From the NCBI RefSeq assembly GCF_023656745.1, contig NZ_JAMOKO010000009.1, positions 1 to 64,000 on the forward strand: a stretch of DNA of 64,000 nucleotides, written 5' to 3'. The stretch comes from Collinsella sp. BG-O-102 (GTDB taxonomy: Bacteria > Actinomycetota > Coriobacteriia > Coriobacteriales > Coriobacteriaceae). Shown here one piece after another: positions 40,017 through 47,804 of this stretch. How positions within the stretch are numbered: position 1 is the first letter of the stretch; each line of letters opens with the position of its first letter. The notes beneath the pieces are model-generated. The model saw only the letters and a program-made list of their open reading frames with translations, did no database searches and was not told where the DNA came from. The position numbers and the translations under genes were made by a program.

Positions 40017-40655
40017 ATGGAAATCTTCAACGCGACCAACCTGCTCTACATTTGGGGCGGCTTTGTTAAGACGATCGAGATCTCGGCGCTGTCGATCTTT
40101 TTCTCGCTCATCTTTGGCACGGTGCTGGCGCTCGTTAAAAGCTATGCGCCCCGCCCGTTCCGTATTTTGGTGAGCGCCTATATCGAGCTGTTCCGCTGTA
40201 CGCCAAACCTGCTGTGGATTCTGTTTATCTACTTTACGGTGCAGGGTTTGGACATTGTGATTTCGACCATCGCCTTTACGCTGTTTACCAGCGCTGTTAT
40301 GGCCGAGATTGTGCGTGGCGGCCTCAACTCGATTCCGCGCGGCCAGTTTGAGGCGGCGCAGAGCCAGGGCTTTGGCTTCTTTGCCACCATGTGCTACATC
40401 ATTCTGCCGCAGACGTTTAAGACGATCATTCCGGCGCTGTTTAGCCAGTGCACGACCGTCATTAAGGACAGCTCGTATCTTTCGGGCATTAACGTGGCCG
40501 AGCTCATGTACACGGCAAATGTCGTGATGGCCCACGCGATTGACCTGTCGCAGGTTCTTATGCTCTACGGCCTGGTGTTTGCGATGTACTTTGTGCTCAA
40601 CTTTGGCATCTCGTTGCTGGTTCGCGCATATCAGAGGCGAATGGTGGCAGCGTAG
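40017..40655 (+). CDS. Polar amino-acid ABC transporter permease (second)
   Basis: A 212-residue permease of the same family: IELFRCTPNLLWILFIYF, then the EAA-like loop SIPRGQFEAAQSQGFGF. It starts three bases after the first permease ends; its GAGGAGG ribosome binding site lies within the end of that gene, giving tight coupling. It is the last gene of the transporter operon and is followed at once by a small palindrome. Confidence 0.93.
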   Translation: MEIFNATNLLYIWGGFVKTIEISALSIFFSLIFGTVLALVKSYAPRPFRILVSAYIELFRCTPNLLWILFIYFTVQGLDIVISTIAFTLFTSAVMAEIVRGGLNSIPRGQFEAAQSQGFGFFATMCYIILPQTFKTIIPALFSQCTTVIKDSSYLSGINVAELMYTANVVMAHAIDLSQVLMLYGLVFAMYFVLNFGISLLVRAYQRRMVAA

Positions 40656-40658
40656 AAT

Positions 40659-40685
40659 GTGGCAAAGGGACAGCCCCTTTGTCAC
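40659..40685. repeat. Short GGGACAG palindrome after the permease genes
   Basis: GTGGCAAAGGG and CCCTTTGTCAC pair with one wobble around ACAGC. It sits in the 48-base gap between the second permease and the kinase-like gene, and belongs to the same repeat family as 3624. Confidence 0.65.
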
Positions 40686-40703
40686 ATAGAGAAAGGAATC
40701 GCG

Positions 40704-41327
40704 ATGAGCGATCTGGAGAATAAGAAGAATCCTGTGGTCATTACCATCGCGCGCGACTTTGGCGCCGAGGGCCACGAGATTGGCCGCATGCTTGCCGACG
40801 AGTTGGGGATTCCGCTGTACGATAACGAGCTGCTGGTACGTGCGTCGCTGCGCGCGGGCGAGTCGCTCGATAAGATGGCCGCCTATGATGAGCGTCTGGC
40901 CGTGGAGAACATGGCGTTTCTGCCCGACCGCTACGATGCGCGTTCGTACTCGGATAAGTTGTTCCAAAAGATGAGCCAGGTGATTTTGGATCTGGGCGAG
41001 ACCGAGAGCTGCATTATCGAAGGCCGTCTGTCCGATTACCTGCTGCGCAACAACCCCAACCACATTGCCGTGTTGGTGACCGCACCCTTTGAGGACCGCG
41101 TCGAGATTGTGCGCAAGAAGCGTGGCCTTAACAAAAAGAAGGGCGCCAAGCTGGTCAAACAGCAGCAGAAGGCGCGCGAGGCGTTCTATAAGCGCTATAG
41201 CGCCGGCAAGTGGAAGATGACGAGCGGTAAAGACATCGTCGTCAACCGCGCCAAGCTGGGCCGCGAAGGCTGCAAGGACGTCATCGCCGCAGCCTACCGC
41301 TACAAGGTGGCGCAGCTCGAAGGCTAA
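40704..41327 (+). CDS. Cytidylate kinase-like family protein
   Basis: A 207-residue P-loop-type protein of the AAK6/cytidylate-kinase-like family. The N-terminus reads VITIARDFGAEGHEIGRML, in place of a classical GxxGxGKS Walker A. DELGIPLYDNELL and CIIEGRLSDYLLRNNPNHIAVLVTAP follow, then a Lys/Arg-rich lid-like region. Such proteins are common beside transporters in Coriobacteriia and Clostridia, but their substrate is unknown. AGAAAGGAATCGCG precedes the ATG at 40704. Confidence 0.82.
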   Translation: MSDLENKKNPVVITIARDFGAEGHEIGRMLADELGIPLYDNELLVRASLRAGESLDKMAAYDERLAVENMAFLPDRYDARSYSDKLFQKMSQVILDLGETESCIIEGRLSDYLLRNNPNHIAVLVTAPFEDRVEIVRKKRGLNKKKGAKLVKQQQKAREAFYKRYSAGKWKMTSGKDIVVNRAKLGREGCKDVIAAAYRYKVAQLEG

Positions 41328-41339
41328 CCGACCAAAACC

Positions 41340-41370
41340 ATCACAAAGGTGCCTGTCCCCATCGTGGTGG
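41340..41370. repeat. Degenerate GGGGACAGG-type repeat
   Basis: CACAAAGGTGCCTGTCCCC followed by GTGGTGG resembles the repeat at 9521-9578 in reduced form. It lies between convergent genes. Confidence 0.5.
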
Positions 41371-41387
41371 TCGGGCGATCGGCATAG

Positions 41388-41425
41388 AAAAAGTCCCCGC
41401 CGGGCGTGTGCTCGACGGGAACTTT
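41388..41425 (-). terminator. Hairpin terminator of the Nfn-like operon
   Basis: AAAGTCCCCGCCG and CGACGGGAACTTT pair with two wobbles, with a T-run on the minus strand after the stem. Confidence 0.65.
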
Positions 41426-41453
41426 GCCGTTTGATGGCTAGCGTTGAGGGTGA

Positions 41454-42863
41454 TTACTCGCCCAGCAGGCTCTTGGTGATGGAAGCGGCGGCCTTCTTGC
41501 CGGCGCCCATCGCCAGAATGACCGTAGCGGCACCGGTGACGATGTCGCCGCCGGCCCAGATGCGGGGATCGGTGGTCTGGCCGGTCTCCTCGTCGGCGAT
41601 GATGTAGCCCCACTTGTTGAGCTCCATCTTGCCGCCGATCTTCTTTGCGAAGGGGTTGGCGTTGGTACCGATAGCCGAGATTGCGACGTCGCAGGGAATC
41701 TCCTCGATGGCGCCCTCGATGGGCACCGGGCGACGACGGCCGGACTCGTCGGGCTCGCCGAGCTCCATCTTCTGGACCTTGACGGCGCACACGGAGCCGT
41801 CCTCGCCAGCGACAAACTCGAGCGGGGAAACGAGCGGCAGAACCTCGATGCCCTCGGCCTTGGCATGGTGCAGCTCGGCGCGACGGCAGGGCATCTCGTC
41901 CTCGGTACGACGATAGGCGATGATGGCGTGCTCGGCGCCCAGGCGCTTGGCGGTACGGACGGCGTCCATAGCCACGTTGCCGCCACCAAAGACGACGACG
42001 TTCTTGCCGTGCTTGGTGGGGGTGTCGTACTCGGGGAACTTGTTGGCCTTCATCAGGTTCACGCGGGTGAGGTACTCGTTTGCGAAGAAGACGTTGGGCA
42101 GGTTCTCGCCGGGGACGTTGAGGAACTTGGGCAGGCCAGCGCCGGTCGCCACGTAGATGGCGTCGAAGCCCTGCTCGAACAGCTCCTCGGCCGTGGCCAT
42201 GTTGCCCACGACGGAGTTGTACTCAAACTTGACGCCCATGTCCTCCAGGCCGTCAATCTCGCGCTTGACGACCGCCTTGGGCAGACGGAACTCGGGGATG
42301 CCGTAGACCAGCACGCCGCCGCCGGTGAAGAAGGCCTCGAAGACGGTAACGTCAAAGCCGTTACGGGCGAGCTCGCCGGCGCAGGTGATGCCGGACGGGC
42401 CGGAGCCGACGACGGCGACCTTCTTGCCGTTCTTGGGGGCCATCTTGGGCGTGGAGGCGAGCTCGGGGCGATCACCCAGGAAGCGCTCGAGCTGGCCGAT
42501 GGCCACGGGCTCGGACTTTTTACCACGGATGCACTTGCCCTCGCACTGGTTCTCCTGCGGGCAGACACGGCCGCAGATGGCGGGAAGCATGGAGTCCTCG
42601 CGGATGGTATCGAGAGCGCCGCCGAAGTCCTTCGCGCGGATTTGCTCGATAAAGCGGGGGATGTTGATGTTGACGGGGCAGCCCTCAACACAGAACGGCT
42701 TCTTGCAGTTGAGGCAGCGCTCGGCCTCGGCCAGCGCCATCTCCTCGGTGAAGCCCTTGTCGACGGGGCGGAAGTCGCAGGCGCGCTCGGCAGCCGGCTC
42801 CTCGTTATCGGGGGTGCGGGGCGACTTCATATCGGCAACGAAACGACCGTTAACTAGTGGCAT
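41454..42863 (-). CDS. gltA: NADPH-dependent glutamate synthase small-chain type / NfnB-like subunit
   Basis: A 469-residue flavoprotein. N-terminal cysteine clusters for two [4Fe-4S] centres (CLNCKKPFCVEGCPVNI and CGRVCPQENQCEGKC) are followed by an FAD-binding domain (VAVVGSGPSGITCAGELARNG) and an NADPH-binding domain (VVVFGGGNVAMDAVRTAKRLG). This is the architecture of GltA in archaea and clostridia and of NfnB. Its neighbour encodes an NfnA-like subunit, which favours an electron-bifurcating ferredoxin:NADP oxidoreductase over glutamate synthase. The start overlaps the upstream gene by ten bases. Confidence 0.88.
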   Translation of the reverse strand: MPLVNGRFVADMKSPRTPDNEEPAAERACDFRPVDKGFTEEMALAEAERCLNCKKPFCVEGCPVNINIPRFIEQIRAKDFGGALDTIREDSMLPAICGRVCPQENQCEGKCIRGKKSEPVAIGQLERFLGDRPELASTPKMAPKNGKKVAVVGSGPSGITCAGELARNGFDVTVFEAFFTGGGVLVYGIPEFRLPKAVVKREIDGLEDMGVKFEYNSVVGNMATAEELFEQGFDAIYVATGAGLPKFLNVPGENLPNVFFANEYLTRVNLMKANKFPEYDTPTKHGKNVVVFGGGNVAMDAVRTAKRLGAEHAIIAYRRTEDEMPCRRAELHHAKAEGIEVLPLVSPLEFVAGEDGSVCAVKVQKMELGEPDESGRRRPVPIEGAIEEIPCDVAISAIGTNANPFAKKIGGKMELNKWGYIIADEETGQTTDPRIWAGGDIVTGAATVILAMGAGKKAAASITKSLLGE

Positions 42864-43693
42864 GCGCAGCTCTTTTCCTCATAGGCCTTGAGGGACTCGC
42901 CCTCTTCGGAACGGTAAGCGGCCTGGCGGGCACGAAGGTCATCCCAGTCGACCAGGGTGGCATCGAAGTCGGGGCCGTCGACGCAAGCGAACTTGGTCAC
43001 GCCGCCCACCTCGACGCGGCAGCAGCCGCACATACCGGTGCCGTCAACCATGATGGGGTTGAGGGACGCGGTGATGGGGGTGTCGTATTTCTGGGCGGTG
43101 AGGGTCGAGAACTTCATCATCGGAACGGGGCCGACGCAGAAGACCTGGCTCACGGCCTTGTCCTGCAGCAGGCGCTCCAACGGAGCGGTGACAACGCCCT
43201 GCTCGCCGTAGGAGCCGTCGTCAGTGGTGATGTGGATGTGGTCCTCGTCGAGGAGCTCGCGGAACTGGTCCTCCATGAGCAGGAGGTCCTTGGTGCGGGC
43301 GCCCATGATGGCGTGAACTTCGTGACCGGTCTCGACCAGGTGCTTGGCGACCGGGAAGGCAATTGCCAGGCCGACGCCGCCGCCAATGACGGCGCAGGGG
43401 CCCTCGGCCATCTCGGTGGGAACGCCCAGCGGGCCCACGACGTCGCGCAGCGACTCGCCGGCCTCGTAGGTGGAAAGCATCTCGGTGGTCTTGCCGATCA
43501 CCATGAAGATGAACTCGACCCAGCCCTCGTCACCGTTCCAGCCGGCCAGGGTAAACGGGACGCGTTCGCCCGTCTCGTTGGCGCGGACCATGAGGAACTG
43601 TCCAGCGTGCGCATGCTTGGCGATTGCGGGCGCCTCGATGCGGAACTTGAACACCTTCTCCGAGAACTGCGTCTTCTCCAGGATCTTATACAT
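42854..43693 (-). CDS. NfnA-like FAD/[2Fe-2S] NAD-binding oxidoreductase subunit
   Basis: A 279-residue protein of the dihydroorotate-dehydrogenase electron-transfer subunit (PyrK)/sulfide dehydrogenase type. It has an FAD-binding N-terminal barrel (FLMVRANETGERVPFTLAGW), an NAD-binding domain (AVIGGGVGLAIAFPVAKHL), and a C-terminal [2Fe-2S] cysteine cluster (GTGMCGCCRVEVGG, FACVDGPDFD). Together with the overlapping gltA-like gene it should form NfnAB, coupling NADH, NADPH and ferredoxin pools. Alternative: sulfide dehydrogenase SudAB. AGAGGGG precedes the ATG. Confidence 0.88.
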   Translation of the reverse strand: MYKILEKTQFSEKVFKFRIEAPAIAKHAHAGQFLMVRANETGERVPFTLAGWNGDEGWVEFIFMVIGKTTEMLSTYEAGESLRDVVGPLGVPTEMAEGPCAVIGGGVGLAIAFPVAKHLVETGHEVHAIMGARTKDLLLMEDQFRELLDEDHIHITTDDGSYGEQGVVTAPLERLLQDKAVSQVFCVGPVPMMKFSTLTAQKYDTPITASLNPIMVDGTGMCGCCRVEVGGVTKFACVDGPDFDATLVDWDDLRARQAAYRSEEGESLKAYEEKSCACH

Positions 43694-43883
43694 AGAACCC
43701 CTCTCTTGTTAGGGCCGCCGAACCGTGCCTCCACGGAAATGGACGGTAGCCCGAATAAAACCGTACGTGCACAGGCGTTGTGCAGACATACGGTGCAAAT
43801 TATACCCTCATGGACATGTCACTTACGTGTGTCTTCGGCGGTTGGGAGCAGGGTTTATCCACTTTGGCCTACCAAAGGGGGAG

Positions 43884-44048
43884 AGGTTTATTTTGGCAGG
43901 TTTTATCGGGTAAAACGGCAAAGGGGCCAGCCTCGGGTTGCAATGAGGTCGGCCCCCTTTGGGGTGCTATGTGTGTATGGCGGTGCGCGGTTTATTGCGA
44001 TGCGGCCGCTGCGGCGTTTCCGCAGTTAAAACCTGCCAAAATAAACCT
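43884..44048. repeat. Pair of inverted 21-bp AGGTTTATTTTGG repeats between pth and the Nfn-like genes
   Basis: AGGTTTATTTTGGCAGGTTT starts at 43884, and its exact reverse complement occupies 44028-44048 (21 bases each). The 120 bases between hold the probable pth terminator. A third copy lies at 32904-32944. The rest of this roughly 370-base gap shows no gene. Confidence 0.8.
43920..43960 (-). terminator. Possible terminator downstream of pth
   Basis: AAAGGGG-CCTC and GAGG-CCCCCTTT pair with small bulges. On the minus strand the stem ends in CCCCTTTGCCG, so the T-tract is short. Confidence 0.4.
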
Positions 44049-44066
44049 ATCCCTAAATGATAGGTT

Positions 44067-44696
44067 TTAGTGCTTGCCGTTGGCGGAGGCGGCGCCGTTG
44101 ACGTGGTCGCGGGCATAGATCACGCCGTGCACGATTGCCAGACCGGCGGCATCTGCGGCGCGGGCGCAGGTGTCCTGGAAATCCTCGGCCTCGCGGGCGC
44201 GCAGCTGCTTAAGCACGTAGTCGGCGACGGCCATCTTGCCGGGAGGGTTGCCGATGCCGGTGCGGATGCGGCTGAAGTCGCGGCTGCCCATCTTGTCGAT
44301 GATGGAGCGCAGGCCGTTGTGACCGGCGTGGCCACCGCCCACCTTAACACGTACGTCGCCGGCGGGAATGTCGAGCTCGTCGTGGATTACGAGCAGCTCC
44401 TCGGCCTTGATCTTGTACTCGCGGCAGAGCTTGGAGATGGGGCCACCCGAGGTATTCATATACGACTGCGGCTTGACCAGTACAATCTGGCGCTTACCGC
44501 CCTCTTCCTCGGGATCGTTGATGTTGATGAGCGCGACCTCGGCGCCGGCCTGGTTTTTCCAGTACGTGACGCCGGCCTGACGGGCCAACTCGTCGATCGC
44601 TTTGAAGCCAGCGTTGTGGCGGGTCTCGGCATACTCATCGCCAGGGTTGCCAAGTCCGGCAACCATGCGAATCTTAAGCGGCTGTGCAGCTGCCAT
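44067..44696 (-). CDS. pth: Peptidyl-tRNA hydrolase
   Basis: A 209-residue Pth that recycles peptidyl-tRNA released from stalled ribosomes. VAGLGNPGDEYAETRHNAGF holds the catalytic His, and LVKPQSYMNTSGGPI and HDELDIPAGDVRVKVGGGHAGHNGLRSI are family signatures. The start at 44696 is preferred as it lies six bases after AAAGG; an ATG two codons earlier abuts the site. It is transcribed alone. The usual neighbour is the prs/glmU group, found here 2 kb upstream with an insertion between. Confidence 0.96.
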   Translation of the reverse strand: MAAAQPLKIRMVAGLGNPGDEYAETRHNAGFKAIDELARQAGVTYWKNQAGAEVALININDPEEEGGKRQIVLVKPQSYMNTSGGPISKLCREYKIKAEELLVIHDELDIPAGDVRVKVGGGHAGHNGLRSIIDKMGSRDFSRIRTGIGNPPGKMAVADYVLKQLRAREAEDFQDTCARAADAAGLAIVHGVIYARDHVNGAASANGKH

Positions 44697-44810
44697 GTTC
44701 ATCCTTTCGTTGATTTGTCGCCTGCTATGGTGAGCGACCCTGTTGCCGCTGTCAAATGGAGGGCAATTGAGGTTATTTGAGGGCGTTTGGACGGCCGTCG
44801 AAATCGAGGT

Positions 44811-45012
44811 GGACAGTTAGTTCAGATACGTATAAGTTCTGAGGACTCGAAGTGCTCAATTCAATGCCGATACGTTGTTTTGGAGCTTTAGTTAGTCCAT
44901 ATGACGCTGTTTTGAAGTCTACCCTGCCTTCAAATCGGGCGAATGGTATAGAGATAACTGCAAAACAGCCTAATTCAATGTGTCCATTTATACGTATTTG
45001 AACTAACTGTCC
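44811..45012. mobile_element. MITE-like element 1 (about 202 bp)
   Basis: Terminal inverted repeats of 24 bp: GGACAGTTAGTTCAGATACG continuing ATA at the left, and its reverse complement (one mismatch) at 44989-45012. The interior is AT-richer than the genome and has no gene. The same ends enclose a second element of almost equal length at 46339-46538. No clear target-site duplication is seen. Confidence 0.75.
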
Positions 45013-45046
45013 AGCCCTGCTCGACGGTGCACGGGTGATTCGCCGT

Positions 45047-46174
45047 TTAGACCGGCGCAAGGCCGATTCCGGCCCGCAGGGCGTTGAGCCAAGCGGCCTG
45101 ACGCTTGCGATAGCCCTTGATACGGTATCGGAATCGGACTCCCGCGAGTCGATGCATCGTTTGGGCGAAGGCTTCGAGTGCAACAAGGTCTTTCATTTGG
45201 TCGCGATTGATAACCAGGACGTGGATGCCCATTGCCTTGAGGCCATTATTTCGATTGCCATCGTGGATGCGAGCGTTTTGAAGCTCATGCCCAATTCCGT
45301 TGTATTCGTTGTCGACTCCGGCGGCCGGGCAATATAGGTCGCAGATGGCGTAAGGGATGCCGGAGGACATGTTGACCGCAAGAGTGTCGAAGTCGATTCG
45401 ATAGTTGAGTAGCAGGCCTCCCATGGGCAGGCTGCAACATCCGAATCCGCCAAAGCGCATGGGCGCTCCGAGAACGGCAAACATTAGGGATTCGGCTGGG
45501 GATGCAGATCCGGGTCGGGCGAGCTTGACTGCCGTGCGAAACGAGGTGTATGAGCTGCTTTTGGCAAGCTGTGCAACAGTCTCGAGATCTTCGATGGTCG
45601 TGGCGGGCTCGCATTTGTAGTGTGCCTGTTCGTAGCGGGTTTCGTTCTGCTGTTCGGTCGCCGACTGGTCGCCCCGGCAATCGAGGTCGTCCATCGCTTC
45701 GTAGTCATCGCCCTTGGGCCAGATGTCGTCATAGGCAATGGGGTATGTTGCCCCGGGAGGAAGGGAGTAGGTTCCGAGCAGCTCCATAAGGAGCATCAAG
45801 GTTTTGGCGACTGATTCATTTTTGGAACAAAGCATGGCTGTCATGGCAGGAGACGTTGCGTAGATGTCGGCCTCGACGTGCATAATTGCACCTTCAGGAA
45901 GAGGAGTGGAGAGAATATGCTGAAGAAGTCGCTTGTCGGGGCGCCTGTTGTCTTCGTTTGAAACGAGAAGATCGAGCAGTTCGGAATCATCTTCATTCCA
46001 GGCGTCGAGTATCGAAAGTGCGCCAAAGTCTATCGCGTCATTGTTGGGAATGCAGCCAGCCAAGGCCTGTGCTTGCTGTTCGCTATCAACGGAGTCCCAG
46101 GGTAGGGCAGAGTACGCCCGTCGTGCGCGACGAATTGCGCGGAGGGCGGAGAGATGTGAAATCACGGTCGTCAT
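45047..46174 (-). CDS. Hypothetical protein with Vsr/DUF559-like nuclease-fold C-terminus
   Basis: A 375-residue protein. It opens VISHLSALRAIRRARRAY, resembling a Coriobacteriia paralogue group with a start of the form ISHxSAL. SASPAESLMFAVLGAPMRFGG lies near residue 224. The C-terminal region fits a PD-(D/E)xK pattern: Asp279 in ICDLYC, Glu290-Tyr-Asn-Gly, then DGNRNNGLKAMGIHVLVI (Asp305 to about 322). It could be a nuclease or a toxin-antitoxin-like regulator; activity is not shown. No Shine-Dalgarno site precedes the ATG, so it may be leaderless. Two MITE-like elements bracket it, suggesting acquisition. Confidence 0.65.
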   Translation of the reverse strand: MTTVISHLSALRAIRRARRAYSALPWDSVDSEQQAQALAGCIPNNDAIDFGALSILDAWNEDDSELLDLLVSNEDNRRPDKRLLQHILSTPLPEGAIMHVEADIYATSPAMTAMLCSKNESVAKTLMLLMELLGTYSLPPGATYPIAYDDIWPKGDDYEAMDDLDCRGDQSATEQQNETRYEQAHYKCEPATTIEDLETVAQLAKSSSYTSFRTAVKLARPGSASPAESLMFAVLGAPMRFGGFGCCSLPMGGLLLNYRIDFDTLAVNMSSGIPYAICDLYCPAAGVDNEYNGIGHELQNARIHDGNRNNGLKAMGIHVLVINRDQMKDLVALEAFAQTMHRLAGVRFRYRIKGYRKRQAAWLNALRAGIGLAPV

Positions 46175-46338
46175 AGCTATAACGTACTAAGTTGGCGGCA
46201 GAATGCGACCGCCATACCGTTCTTTTCGCTCAGCGGGGCGCTGCGCGCCATGAACGGCTGGGTGTTATGAAATCGGTGGAATCGGTTGAGGGGATTGCAG
46301 GAAATTGAGCTCTGCCGCGAAGGTTGACGATAGCTACT

Positions 46339-46538
46339 GGACAGTTAGTTCAGATACGTATAAGACGGCGGGCGTTCGAGGCGTTTCTAAGGGCTTTCGA
46401 GGGCGATTTGAGGGTAAATATGCGGCGGTCGTACTCGAAAGCGATGAGCTTTGGGCAGTATGGCGTTCGCCGGGGAGCTCAGAAGGCTCAGAACGGCCTT
46501 TGGAGCTTTAAAAAAATACGTATCTGAACTAATTGTCC
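46339..46538. mobile_element. MITE-like element 2 (about 200 bp)
   Basis: The left end is identical to that of element 1 over 24 bases (GGACAGTTAGTTCAGATACG and ATA). The right end TACGTATCTGAACTAATTGT and CC is its inverted copy with one mismatch. The interior is diverged from element 1 apart from short shared words such as CGATTTGA. With element 1 it flanks the nuclease-like gene at 45047. The rest of the 46175-46625 gap holds only the prs terminator. Confidence 0.75.
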
Positions 46539-46555
46539 AGGGAAGGTTGTCGAGG

Positions 46556-46593
46556 GGTAGAAAAAGGGTCGGAAGCGAGCTTCCGACCCTTTA
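46556..46593 (-). terminator. Intrinsic terminator of prs
   Basis: GGGTCGGAAGC and GCTTCCGACCC pair perfectly around two bases, followed by TTTTTC on the minus strand. Confidence 0.88.
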
Positions 46594-46625
46594 AAAACAC
46601 CAAAGATGATGAGATGCACGCTGGA

Positions 46626-47612
46626 TTACAGCGCGAAGTCGCCGCCGACGAGCGTGGAGACGGGCTCCTCGTGGTAAACGGCGGAGATGGCCTGAGCGAA
46701 CTCCTCGGCGACCGAGATGGTCTTGATTTTGCCGCCGACCTCGACGGGAATGGCGTCGGTGACGAGGCACTCGACGATCGGGGCGTCGTTCAGACGCTCG
46801 ATGGCCGGACCGGAGAAGATGCCGTGGGTGGCGCAGACGTAGATGTCGCCAGCGCCCATAGCCTTGAGCTCCTTGACGTTGGCGCACAGGGTGCCAGCGG
46901 TGTCGATCATGTCGTCGTTGATGATGCAGGTCTTGCCCTTGATGTCACCGATGATGCCCATGACCTCGGCGGCGTTGTGGCGCGGACGGCCCTTGTGGGC
47001 GATGGCCAGGTCGCAGCCGAGCATGTCGGACAGCTTCTTGGCGGCCTTGGCGCGGCCCACATCGGGGGAGACGACAACCAGGTTGTCGGTGTCGAAGTGC
47101 ATGTCGTTATAGTACTGGCCAAACAGCGGCAGCGCGGACAGGTGGTTAACCGGGATATCGAAGAAGCCCTGAATCTGGCCCTGGTGCAGGTCGAGGGTGA
47201 TGATGCGGTTGACGCCAGCGCGCTCGAGCAGGTTGGCGACGAGGCGGGCGGTGATGGGCTCGCGCGGGCCGGCCTTGCGGTCCTGGCGGGCATAGCCGTA
47301 GTGGGTGATGACGGCGGTGATGGAGCGGGCGGATGCGCGCTTGGCAGCGTCGGTGGCGATGAGCAGCTCCATGAGCATGTCGTTGACGTTGCCGCCGGCC
47401 ACGGACTGAATCAGGAAGACGTCGGCGCCGCGGACGGTCTCGTCGTAGCGGGCGTAAATCTCACCATTGGCGAACTGCTTTAGCGTAAGGCCCGAAAGCT
47501 CGACCCCAAGGTACTCAGCGATCTTCTGAGCGAGGGGACGGTTGGAGGAACCGGAATACACGCGGATGGACTTGCGCATATTCTCCGACTTCTCGGGATC
47601 ATTAATCGGCAT
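46626..47612 (-). CDS. prs: Ribose-phosphate pyrophosphokinase (PRPP synthetase)
   Basis: A 328-residue class I PRPP synthetase supplying PRPP to the purine, pyrimidine, histidine and NAD routes. Segments typical of the family are YSGSSNRPLAQKIAEYLG, ARYDETVRGADVFLIQS, THYGYARQDRKAGPREPI and the PRPP site INDDMIDTAGT. GGAGAAGGGTA precedes the ATG. It lies downstream of glmU on the same strand, the common glmU-prs arrangement, but a terminator hairpin separates them. Confidence 0.97.
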   Translation of the reverse strand: MPINDPEKSENMRKSIRVYSGSSNRPLAQKIAEYLGVELSGLTLKQFANGEIYARYDETVRGADVFLIQSVAGGNVNDMLMELLIATDAAKRASARSITAVITHYGYARQDRKAGPREPITARLVANLLERAGVNRIITLDLHQGQIQGFFDIPVNHLSALPLFGQYYNDMHFDTDNLVVVSPDVGRAKAAKKLSDMLGCDLAIAHKGRPRHNAAEVMGIIGDIKGKTCIINDDMIDTAGTLCANVKELKAMGAGDIYVCATHGIFSGPAIERLNDAPIVECLVTDAIPVEVGGKIKTISVAEEFAQAISAVYHEEPVSTLVGGDFAL

Positions 47613-47755
47613 TACCCTTCTCCTTTATACATCGAATGCCATATAGATGCCTTTTTGCATTGTAACCGTGCGGCGGGGTTAATCGGGTCTTGATAACGTC
47701 TTTACCGTCAACGGACACGAACCGACCACTCATCCGGTCGCGCAGGTCACGATAG

Positions 47756-47790
47756 AAAAAGGAGCCGTCCCCATGGAACAGCTCCTTTTG
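47756..47790 (-). terminator. Intrinsic terminator of glmU
   Basis: AAAAGGAGC and GCTCCTTTT pair with inner GT/AC, and TTTTTC follows on the minus strand. Confidence 0.8.
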
Positions 47791-47804
47791 TGCTTGGTGA
47801 AACG

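Noticed and set aside
44773-45186. Minus-strand gene covering MITE-like element 1
   Set aside because: The frame runs through both inverted ends and into the C-terminal part of the nuclease-like gene in another phase, so it is not supported.
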